Source: Cunninghamia lanceolata (Eukaryota; Streptophyta; Pinopsida; Cupressales; Cupressaceae). From it: DNA of 64,000 bases. The notes below the pieces were generated by a model, which did no database searches, was not told where the DNA came from, and saw nothing but the letters and a program-made list of their open reading frames with translations. This document shows, in pieces, positions 12,701-24,700 of the stretch (its first letter is position 1; every line of letters begins with the position of its first letter). Made by a program: the position numbers and the translations under genes. Location: NCBI GenBank assembly GCA_027924645.1, contig BSBN01001687.1, forward strand, positions 7,564,001 to 7,628,000, read 5' to 3'.

Positions 12701-15700
12701 CCACCCTGTGATTACCAGCAAATCACATCATTCTACTGAGTCTATCCCTATGCATGTCAAGACCTGACATAAAAGGAACCTTGGAGCAGTCTCATTCGAT
12801 CACATAGTTCAGCGTCTGAGAAGCTTTATTCAAGAGAGGATAGGATACCCAGTATTTTATTCTAATGTTGTTGTAGTCACAAAAACCTCATCAACAGGAG
12901 CCCTCTTTTCGCTTTCGGTTTGCAGAGTCATGGCACAATCTGGGTCTAGTCTGGATTAGTTTGAGTGGAACTACAAGCTTTGGCCTTTTAAAAAGAAAAC
13001 ATGGAGTGATCATTGTGAAATTTGACCTAAGACATTGAGGGAGTGGGAAAAAAGTTAAAAATTTGGCTAAGTATAGGAAAATTTATCCATCCCCTGGCAT
13101 ATGCGCCTTGCTTCATGAGAATTTCTTCATGCCTTGGCATATGCGCCCTGCACCAAGAGGAATTTCTCTCGCACTTCCCAAATGCGCCCATCTAGTGGGA
13201 AATTTCCTTAATGCCTGGCCCATGCGCCTTCTTGAGGAAAACTTCCTCTGACTCTTGCATATGCGCTCAACTAGAAAATTTCTCTATTACCTCTCAGGTG
13301 TGCTCTACACGAAGGAATTTCTTCAATAGGCCTCTTATGCGCCCATGCCTTAGGTGATCACTTTAGCAAACATTCAAAAGACATCTTACCTTGGAGGAAA
13401 TTTCTTCATGAACGTGCAAACACCTTTCAAGATGTCCTCCCCACCACGCCTCAAATGCACCACCTTGTAGAAATTTCTTCACCATCGGTCATTTGCGCTC
13501 CACCTTAGGGAATTTCCTTACCTATCCTCAAATGCGCCCTCCTTTGTGAGGCTTCTTCAACATGTGCCAAATGCGCCCAGTGATAGGAAAATTTCTTTGT
13601 GCCTTGACACATGCGCCCCTTCAAGAGAGTTCATTAGATTATGCTAAGTGCGCTCCACCTTCAGGAAATTTCCTCACACTTCATCATATGCGCTTACCAA
13701 GAAAAATTTCCATTCCACTTGCCCATGCGCCAAACGCGCCCAGTGATAGGAAAATTTCTTTGTGCCTTGACACATGTGCCCCTTCAAGAGAGTTCATTAG
13801 ATTATGCTAAGTGCGCTCCACCTTCAGGAAATTTCCTCACACTTCATCATATGCGCTCACCAAGAAAAATTTCCATTCCACTTGCCCATGCGCCAAACGC
13901 GCCCAGTGATAGGAAAATTTCTTTGTGCCTTGACACATGCGCCCCTTAAAGAGAGTTCATTAGATTATGCTAAGTGCGCTCCACCTTCAGGAAATTTCCT
14001 CACACTTCATCATATGCGCTCACCAAGAAAAATTTCCATTCCACTTGCCCATGCGCCCACCTTGAAGGAGTTTCTTCAACAAGCATCAGGAAATTTCCAT
14101 TCCACATGCCATATGCGCCCATGCCAAGGACAATTTCTTCAGCATTGGGTAAATGTGGCCATCATGAGAACATTTCTCTACCGCTTGCCAAATGCGCTCA
14201 CTTTGGTGTATTTCTCCACTCCACGGCATATGCGCCCTCCACCTGAGAAAGCTTCTTCAAAACACCCTTCACATGCGCTCCACCCCATTGAGAATTTCCT
14301 TACACTTCACCTTACGCGCTTGGGCATGATGCAGGTCGGCCTTGAGAAATCAGAATTTTTTAAAATAAAAACAAAAAATAGGCTCCCAAAGGAGTCCGAC
14401 CTGCCTGGCGTGGCGCCTAGGATTGGTATAAAGGCAGGTCATGAATCATTTTGCAAAACACCAATTCAAAAACAACTTTCAAGAGCAGGTTGCAGCAGAA
14501 ATCAGATTTATTGCAGCAGAAATTGTTTTTACACCAAAAGTTTCAAGTTTGGAAGTGGATTTGCATAGAAATTGTTATTCTTCATCTTTCATTCTTGGTG
14601 GGTCAAACTTAAGGGGTTATTTCTTGCAAAACAAGGTGTAAAATCATGCATTTAAGCACATTGTTCTTCTTGCAAATTTCCCCCATGCACTAGGCTGTAG
14701 GAAATTCTCTTGTCATGTGCCTAAGGAAAAGTATTATTATTTTATTATCTAACTTGAGGTGTTTCCACGTGGTAGGCAAATGTCAACGGAGGAGGCGAAG
14801 GCTAAGGGTGGCTATAACTCAAGAAGGGCTCAAATGAGGAGGGAATTCAAAGGATTGCTGCCGGAGATGAAGATCACTTTAAATGGAGGAATTTGACTGA
14901 TACAAACTTTGGCCACATCAACTTGGAGGTCAAGAAAAGATTGTACGCACCTAATGCTTCGGCGATAGCCAAGAGGATGATCCGAAATGGCATAGTTCAA
15001 GCCACATGTTTCCCACCCACAATGCATTGCTCTGAGCTAGTGTTGAAATGTGCTATCCACTATGATCCCAAAGAGAGACAAATAAGAACATTTGAGGGCA
15101 AGGTGTTGGCGTACCTTAGAAAGGAAGCAATTGCGGACACCTTTGGCATCCTAGTGTACCAGCCTACCTTACATGCGACCAAGGAGAAAGGAGTAAAGTA
15201 TTATGAATCCGAGACTAAGGACTTCAAGAAGATCATCAATGACAGTTGGATGGTGAAACCCAAGTATCATTCCACCAAATTGCCGAAGCAACTTCTCAAA
15301 TCCGACTTCTTGCCGGAATATGGTGATATGGTTGTGTTCCTAAATAGAATCATGGGTTTACCTCAGGCTTCAACCTTTGAATATTGGATGTTCTATTTTT
15401 TGGAAGAAATCGCCTCTGGGACCAAGATGATAGATTGGCCGAGATTGATAAGTGACAACCTTGATGAGCAATTGAGGAATGTACAAACAACTAAGACATT
15501 CTATATGACTTCGTACCTCATCTATATGTTGGCAAGGAATGAAAGGTACCCTGGATTGAATTTTAGAGGAACAGTCGGCAACAAGGAAGGGCAGGTTAGA
15601 GTCTACGAGTGCTACCCGCAGTTGCATTTGGAAAGTATTGCACACTTCAGGAGATTCAACTATGCCTTTTCTATGCATATTGTGCGAACACTTCAAGGCA

Positions 15701-18700
15701 GCACTCACAAAAGGTTGTCACAAGAAGCAATGAATTTGATAGGCAAATTTGGTTCGTGGTTCATTCAGTTCCTGAAATTCACTTACCTTCGAATACAAGG
15801 TTTTTCATCCTATCCTTTCCGGCTGCCAAGATACCCAAGTGATAAGATGGTGTTGTTGGAGGTTACAAGGCAATTATTGGAATATGATAAGATTCAGAAG
15901 AAGAAGAAGAAGGCGGGAGTTTCTTTTCCGGTTACGGTAGGAAAGAAGGAGTCATGTGCATCATTGCTAGCGGCGAAGAAGTCTTTGGAAGAACTGCAAG
16001 CATACAATCTTGTGCTTCATAATTCAACAAGGGCTAATTTCGACCCATTTCATGTAATTAGGAAAGTTTGTGGCAAGAAATATAAGCACAGGGTGGATAT
16101 AGAAGATCATTGGGCAAATGCAGCGGATGATTTTGACATAAGGAAAAGAAAGGCTTCAAGGTTCACTTTGGAAACGGTGCGATTATCTGAAGTATTTAGT
16201 ATTCCTGATCAGCTCGAAGATAACGGGAATTGTCTTCTCTTGCCACTCCATGAAATAGGACACAAGCCCCTTCCTCCACTCAACTGGTCTGAGCAAGAAG
16301 TTACAAATCACGATGACTTAATTTGAAGGATCATCTTCAATACAAGGAAGTGGACAGATCATTGTACAAGAGAATTGAAGAAGCAAAACATACCCTTGTC
16401 ATACAATTTGATGGGAGCTGTAAGATCACAACAGTTTGAGGATGAGACCATGGAGGAGTCGAAGGACGAAGAAAGTGAGCAAGGAAGCCGTAATGATAGC
16501 TCTGTGAAAGATTCGCAACCTAAGAGGAAAAGGCAACAAGAGAGCTCACAAGACATGCCAGCGCAAAAGAAGAGCAAGACTCGTACACCTTCAGCCGGTA
16601 CTTCTTTAGTGCATGAAGTTGATTTCTTCATGGGTTAGAATGTGGCATCAATTGCGGGAGATGAAATAAGGAAGGATGACCAAGTAACTCCCAAGGCACA
16701 GCATCAAAAGAGCATCAATGAGTCTTTGGAGTCTACCTATCATGCTCAACAAATGGAGGTAGTTCCTTCTAGTCCTTAAAAGGAGCCGGAGATGATCATA
16801 ATTGAGGACAACTTAGAGGACCAGGCCATGGGGCCCCTGCCTGAGGAGACTGGCGAAGAAATGTCGCCCACACGACAAGAAATGCAAGAACATGAAAGGC
16901 CTAGTGAAGACCTATCCTCATTTGCCCGAATGGTTGAGGGAAGCTATACAGAAGAAACCTGAGGTGGAAATTGAACCTATATTTACTTTGGAGGATCTCT
17001 TGAAGAGGATTGAAACAAAGGAAGAAAAGAAGAAGGCAAAGAAACTGTCTAAGATCACGAGAGAAGATTCTGGTTCAAGAAAAGTGCAAGTTGTAATTCC
17101 AAAGGTGGATAATTAAGTTGATGAAATCAGTCCTGAGGATTATGAGGTGATGACGTACGACTTGGGTCAAACCACCAAGAAGCAAGAAGTTGAGGAGCTT
17201 GAAGGTTCAGTCAAGGTCATCAAGGAGAGGCTGTATAGAGAACAAGAAAAGAAGGATCGATTAAAGAGGGAAAACAAAGAATTGAAGGACTACATTCGGC
17301 ATTTGATGGATCCTATCCGAGAGGAGGAAAGAATTCCTACACCGTGTGCCTTACTGTCAAGCGAGTCAAGTACAAACCTGGAGGATATGAGAGCAACTTT
17401 TCAAGCAATGAAAGCGTGGCTAGAAGGCTTTAAGGATAAGGCAAGCGAGTTCATTGAGGAGGTGGTACAGGCATATAGGAGAGTCCCCTCACTCCATGAG
17501 AGAGTCCAAGCCATTTGCGACACATGCTCCAAGTTTAAAGTTGTTAAGGATGAGACCATGCCCCAACTGAAGATTTTGATGGAGACTCCGAGGCAAGCTT
17601 TGGAGGACGGCCAAGTGATTGAACCAGGTTCTGTATACGATTTCTCCCTTTGGTATTGCGCTTTGAATATAAGAGATCGACTTTTGGAAGGAATTGAGGG
17701 TGAAACTGCTCATGCCAAGGGTGTGCTCCATGATGCCTATGAAAAGGTTGTCATATCAGTTGAGAAAATATTTGATCATAAAGGGGATGTAGATGCAGCA
17801 GAATTAAAGGAAAAGATGCACGCGCGCTACTTCAGGAGTACTAATGTTGTTTTGGAGGAGCACCTAGAGGACACGCATATACTTTTTGCTTCCATGGGTG
17901 CATTTCGATCGTTGATGGCAGCTTGGGAAGAGACTCTTGCCACAAGCACAAGTGAGTTGGCAATCATTGAAGGCAGCATCCAGAGTTTGCCAACTGTACC
18001 AATGGAGGAGATTGACGAAATAGTGTCCAGATTCAATGCATCTTCTCTAAGAAGGGAATGATAAGGAAGGCATCTTCTAGAGGCTTCCTTAGTGGAGTTT
18101 AGTTGGCTATTGTACACATGTCCTCTTCTAATGTATTTGGCATTTATTATGAGCATTGTTGTCTCATTGTGAGCCATTGATCTCTCAATTGAATCTTGGC
18201 CCCTGATTGTAATTTGGAGGCTATAAAAGCCCTCTCCTCTCATTTGCACGGGGGAAGACTTCAGAAATTGTTGCCAAAACTCTGCCGAAATAGATTCAAG
18301 TTCATTGTTGGGTTTTCATGGTGATCTTGTATTGTTTTGGATTGTTGCATGGTTTCTATAAGTATTCACTCATAGCATAAGTTTAACTTAGATTACCTTT
18401 TTTTAGCACATTCATTTTTATGTTTATGGAAGTGGTTGTTGTTAGTTCATAATTGAAATCCTCACAAGTTCATACCATTTGTAATTTGTTGAGGGCAAGT
18501 TATAATGCATGGCTAGTCTGAACTTCATCTAAGCTTAACTTCGATTATCTTGTGTTTATTCATCTTCATGTTTGTGGATGTGCATAAGTAATTTGAAAAC
18601 CTTTTGCTCTCCTTAGAAGATTGCATCACTTCTGCGTAGCTGTTGTCTCATGGTGAAGCAGAATGTGGTTGGGGTTTCAATGAACTAATGATAGTTACTT

Positions 18701-21700
18701 GCATCTAGATTAGAATCTCCTGAACCCTTTCTCTTTTGCACTTTTTTCATATACTTTGTTAGGATTAGGAACAAGCACTTCAGCGTCATATCATAAACTA
18801 TCAAGTGTAGAACCTTGGAAGAAGCAACGTCACCTTGTGACCGAGAGAACAAGTTTCCTAATTGTTGAACATTTGTGTAAGTCCCTTTGTAAGAAACAAC
18901 AAACATCACATCCTCACCACTAAGCTATCTGAAGTCGCTACATCAAAAAACTAAAGGGAACCTTGGAATCCACTCATTTGATCACCTGGTTTAGCATTTG
19001 AGTGATTTTGCTCAAGAGAGGATAGAGTACATGGGTATTTTATTTTGCCTTGCATGTGCAAGGAAAACACATCAACAAAATCTATCTAACTAGATCATAT
19101 CTTTGAGATGATGAATTAATGACTTGATTGACTTAATGTGAGTTTTCTAAGATTGGCTCCAATATTATATTTATGGAAACATTAATCATTCTATAATAGA
19201 TCCGTAATGAGTATCAATATTTTAGAACTAATTCACCAACAGGAATCTGTAATGTCCCCATTACTCTAGATAGAGTTAGTCTATTATTGAGTTCCCGTAG
19301 ACTAACTAGCCTGGTTAGGGAACCACTGTTGGCGATGACTTGGATGGGTTTGTTAGTTTTTGAGTGGATGTTGGCATGGTTTCAGTGTGATCTTTAGTTT
19401 GGCACTTTTTGGGGTGGATTTTGATTGCTTAGGCTCGAACTTACTATTTTTGGGAAATTAGGGTTTCTGTACACTTCGGGATTTTCAGTGTTGGAGATGA
19501 AGCGTCTTGGCGAGACTTTTCCAACGGTCTATAGATCACTGGATTCTGAGATCATTTGGGCCTCCGTTTTAAAGTCCGTAAATTCTTAATGTATATTTAA
19601 TATGGGACTTTGAATTATAATGGTTTAAGTGTCAAAAATGAAATATTAATAAAGTCACTTTAGTAATATTGTTGGAGCGCTCACCTTGGGATTATTAAAA
19701 GTGACTTAATTAAATATTACCTCCAAAAAGGTGAATCAACCCCCTTAGTGGAATTATAAAAATGGGAAAAAAGCAATCCATTTGGTATGTTGGATTATTT
19801 TCATTTGCTTTGGCTTTGGCTCTACAAAGAGTTTGAGGATTTTGGAGAAATTCGAAACCATGGCTTTTGGAGACGAAAACCTCCAATAGTAACAGCATTC
19901 CGCAGGTGTGAAAGATCATCCAAGGGTGCTTGAAGAGGCAAATACACTCAGTGTTTGCATTTGTGCTTCAACGGTTGAATGTAGGTTGTCGCAGGATGGT
20001 TTTCATAGACATATCTCTCAGTTCATGGCTCAATAATTATTGAAAGACATTAAGGGATATATTGCAGGTTTTGGCACTGATTTTGAGGAGTTCTTGTGGA
20101 GTTTTCCAGCCACCCTTGCTGGCCGTACCTTGTCCAGTGTAGGCCGTACAGGATCAGACCTGGCCGTACTAGTTTGTGACAGATTTAAGGGTTCTTTGGT
20201 GTTGATTTAGGCCTCATTTTGGGACACCACTCCTTGCAGCAGCAAACTGAACATAGCAGAGGTAATACAGGGAGTTTGGCATTGTTATTTTGCTGATTCA
20301 GACAACCAGCTGGGCTGTACAGCCTTCAAGGAGATCGTGGGTGTCTTTGGGTCTGTTTTGACCTCCATTCTTGGTCCTTATCTCATTCATTGATGGCGCC
20401 TAAGGCTACAAAGCATATCTCTACATTTGTTTGAATGAGAACATTCATCTGTATGCAAACTGGATGTGATTTATAGTTCCTGTATTGCTGGTTCGCCTAC
20501 AGCAGATGTATGAAGTTGAAGAACTTGAAATGGGTATGTCACAGTAATTCATCTCGAGCGATATTAGCATTTGGGTCTTGGTTATTTTGCTTATATCTAT
20601 CATAGTTTTTTCTAGGTTTCATTGCATGTCATATATTTCATTGTTATCTGGGAAAACAATCGCATGCAAAACAAAAACCCCTTCTGCAACTTCTGTCTAG
20701 TTCTGAAAGACCACAAAATAAAAATAACATAATATAACAAACTAAAAGAACAAACAGGGGCAGCACATTACAGAATCTTTATCTTTCCATAACATCTTAG
20801 TTGTTTTACTTGCTGTTGTCACTATGATTACCGGAGAAAAATAGCTAGTATGTAGTTAAGGAGTTGTTTAAGTGAAACAAAATAAGACTGAAGAACATTC
20901 CAAAAACAAAGCTCAATAGAAGAGATCACTTTGGAGAATCCAATGCCTGAAGAAACTGTAGAAGGACAAGGCCTTGTGTTGTATTGCCGCTATCTCTGCT
21001 GCAAATTACAATCTTACTTTTTTAGGCTTTTCAAGGACACTGATCATGAACGCAACTTTCTTAAATGCACACTTTTTTTATTGCATTCAACTCGCTATAC
21101 ACTACTAAAAAGAACTAACTTAGAAATATGTTTTACAATGATCCCTGTGGGTGTAATTACAACAAGATAGGCTCATAACAAGAAGCCCAAAAGACAAAAA
21201 AAGAAAGAAGCATCAGTTGTAACCATAACCCTACCTGTTTGTTTCTTGGCAAAAGTGCTGCGTAAGATAGTGCGAAGCCACCCTCTGTAGTTCAAAGGTC
21301 TATGGCGGTTTTGCAACTGCCCATGACACATCCATGGTCTCCGTCCTTCGTTAAGATGAGTGAATGATGAGATTACAAATCCTTATGTAGATAACTCTGT
21401 TATACATAGAGATGTGTGGGCATTGGGTACAAATAAAATTCCAATGTAAGATATAATTAATTAATGCAGGGGAAATTATTTTATATTTCTTAGCAAAAAT
21501 AATTAATTTGTGAGACCCAAAACATTGATCTGATTTCTGATATTGTTTTCGCCCGGAACTCCTTTTTATTAACATTATGAATTGCCAAAGCATAAAGTCT
21601 CTAATGCTGTTGTGCTCAGGATGCTATAAATTATCAAAAACAGTTTGGAATAAAAAAAGGGGAATCTGACTGATGTGGTAGATAACTGATCACCATCCAT

Positions 21701-24700
21701 CTGGAGCATAAATGTATCATTTGCCATTGAATAAATGTAAAATCTGGTTTGAATCTCACATTTTGTGCCCAGTATGGTGTTTTGGCTCTTGTTTGTGGGT
21801 TTCATTCATTGTATTCCTTATCAATTTTCTGCATATCAATATTTGGCTTTCATTTATGGTTATACTCATTGGATCTTATATTAATTCGTTGCAATGCAAA
21901 ACTCTTTCTGGGCCATTTGTATTGGGAGGATCATGCTCTCCTTGTTTACCTTATTGAAATCTTAGTCTCTGCCATTCAACTTTATAGCTTTTACTTTCTC
22001 ATAGATTTGTTCTAATGTCTATTTCTCTCATGCTCGTAGAGTTATTCTCTTATGAGCCCTTTGCAATTATGTTATCCATAGTTCTCTTATTGTTACACTT
22101 AAACTAGTGTTGCATTCAAACTCCCTAGATTTATCTTTAGTTTTGGTATTGTTGGTTTTAGGCCATGATCAAGAATAGACACTAACACCTCAAGTAATAT
22201 GTGACTTGGTGCTAAAAATTTACTTTACCTTAAGCATATTATATTTTTAAATCCCTAAAGCTGATCCGTATAGGTTTTATTCTGTTATTGAACTTGTTCT
22301 GCCTTCCATGATGCCATAAGCTTGCCAGGAACTAGGATTGGCACCCCTCCATTGGCGCTCTAGATTGCCTTTCAAAACCCTTGGTCTGGCCTCCTCCATT
22401 CAAGCTGCTTTTGTGAAACCATTCCAAACTACTTTCAAATGCTAAATTGTAGTTCTATTTTTTTTGCACATACAGTAGTTGGCTTGTTTCCATGTTGATA
22501 TCTCATGTATTTCTGTCTGTTTTTTTGGTGCTAAATTTTCAAGAAAATGCCATACTTGCCTTAGCACAAATGTTTTTGTAATGTATTCTTAGATCTGAAA
22601 TACTCAAATTATTTTTAACAACCAAACATAAAATGTACTAAAATCTGAAATACCCTCAATAATTAAATAGAGATCTACACTCAAATCCACCCGAAAGTTA
22701 GACATGCACCGCTATGTCCCAAACAAATTGATTTTTTTGAAATTTGATTTTATACTCAAATAAAATCTACAACAAACTGTAAAGGATGAAAAGAGGGTTT
22801 ATGGGATTGATGGATAGTTTAGCTAGATCCTCCTTTCACACAATACATTTAAAGACATTTAACCGAGTCGAATCACAACTTCTGCAAGAAGGCTCAACTA
22901 CAGGTTGGTTGCCTCTTGTAATGATAGGGAAATTTGGAATTGATTGATTAATGTATTAATTTTAGTCCGATTAAGCTTAAAACCCTAATTATGCAAAATC
23001 GTAAACAAACGGACGAAACCTGATAAATGCTCGCACAGAGATAGATTAAACACAGATTAGATACATACCAGATTCCGAGTTCCGGAGTACGGAAAAGTCG
23101 GGAGCTAAAGAGTGGGTGTCCAAGCCCAAAGTACTGCTTTTTCTGAGGGCTTCGGGATCTTTTCCATCACTGATTGCAACCACTTCAGAGATTCTCCGTG
23201 ACACGAAATTGAGAGGCAAAAGAGTGGGCGCCCAAGCCCTTCCTGAGCTATTTCTTGCCTTTTTCTTTAGATCTGATTCCTTATGTCCTGCAACAGTCCT
23301 CTGCAACTCCTCTCCGCAAGATTCGACACGTCACCTGCAATCACAAGGAGAGGGGTTGGGGGTTGTGGCGTTTAGGAGCTTGCCTTGGTCAAGCCCCGGA
23401 ATGGCATTCAAGCCTTCCAACACCGTTGTTAGATAGAGAGTGCGTGTCCTTGCAGGATAGAGGCAAAAACAAATTGATAAGTAATCGATTGAAGCACAAA
23501 TAGATATCACCTCAAAGGTGTAGCTCTCAAGTAGATGAAGATCTTTCACAACATGAGAAGATGAAGCCAAATTTGCAATAACAAACACAACAACAACACA
23601 ATTCTGCTCTGTAACACAATGAATGCCTTGAATGCTCTAAAATCATAATTTCGCCAAAATCTTATAATCATCTTCTAGTTTGCAAAAACATGCTTATATA
23701 TGCATTCCCGCTTTAATTTCGTAATTCAAACTCAAGGTGCCGACAAGGAACACCTTTAACAGTAATTTTGCTGACATTGAAATTTGGGACCCCGCCAAAA
23801 TAGAGTAGGGCGCGGGCGCGGGCGCGGGCGCCCTTGTCCTGGGACTTATTTTGGGTCAGGGTTAAGCTCTGCAATGCCCTCTATGTCCCATTTGTCATGG
23901 GTTTCAGGGCACTTTGTCTTGAGATTCATTTCTAACATGCATGATAAAAAACAAGAGACTCGGGAGCTAAACTTAGGAGGTAAATGTCCTAGGGGGACAT
24001 TTTACGACATAACACAAACCATCTACAGTAGATTTTAATTACTTTCTGATCACCAAGATCCCATGAAGGCAAGGTGAGAGCATATAGTGAGAAAAAACTT
24101 AACTATGTAGATTTGCTCATAAAAACTATGCCAGAAAGATAAATAATCTTTGCACACATAAATGGAAACTTCACAATTTGCTTGAGCTGATTTTTATTAA
24201 TCAAATGTGCAGCAAAATATTGAAATATATAAAGATATTACAGCAATACAAATGATGGATAAATTTGAAATAATTTTCTATATGTTGGAGCTCCCTTCTA
24301 CACAATCTTGCAAATACAAACTATTGAAAATATGCTGAAATCCAAAACAATCTTTGAAGTACAAATACAACCTCTGAATGAGATTTGCCCTAAAAAAAAG
24401 AGGTTTCGTCCTCTGATCTCTAAGAATTCAAGGGTTTTCGTCCTCAAAGCTTGAAGTTGAACACAAGTGTTTAAGAAGTGAAGAAAATTGATAAATTGAC
24501 AAAATATATCAATTCAAGAAGCTGTTTGGTTTATATAGAAGTTATGGGCACAAATCCCAATATCCCATGATGCCAAAAAATAATAAAAATAATGAATTAC
24601 AATATTAGTTTCTTTGCAAATATTCTCTCTCCAATTAAATCTACTAAAAGCTGTCATAACTCCTTGATTTCTGGTTATTTTTCGCTAATGAAGATGCCCT

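Larger units (their letters stand above)
8817..12896 (+). mobile_element. Very long LTR (4,080 bp), repeat-rich family, copy 1
   Basis: Starts TGTTGTGACC at 8817 and ends ctcatcaaca at 12896, matching the ends of the two target-site-bounded solo LTRs at 28754-31741 and 46422-50226. Inside, in order: two small CCCC/GGGG hairpins (8838-8915); a CCCCTTTTTTTT run; alternating palindromes (9626-9760); a 70 bp tandem repeat (9873-10170); a second palindrome array (10310-10530); an AT stem-loop (10555-10615); a conserved block (10617-10830); more palindromes (11585-11636); and a TATA box at 11866. The family's post-TATA region follows (12200-12450). No matching 5 bp target duplication was found at its two ends, so it may be one LTR of a larger element rather than a solo LTR. 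Confidence 0.7.

Noticed and set aside
13063..14568. Overlapping open frames of 62-254 residues rich in MRPxxxKFL/CAP units, resembling a repeat protein
   Set aside because: They run through the ~40 bp palindrome array. The 163 bp unit is not a multiple of three, so the same DNA is read in successive frames. No single frame is conserved, and the unit makes sense as DNA rather than protein.
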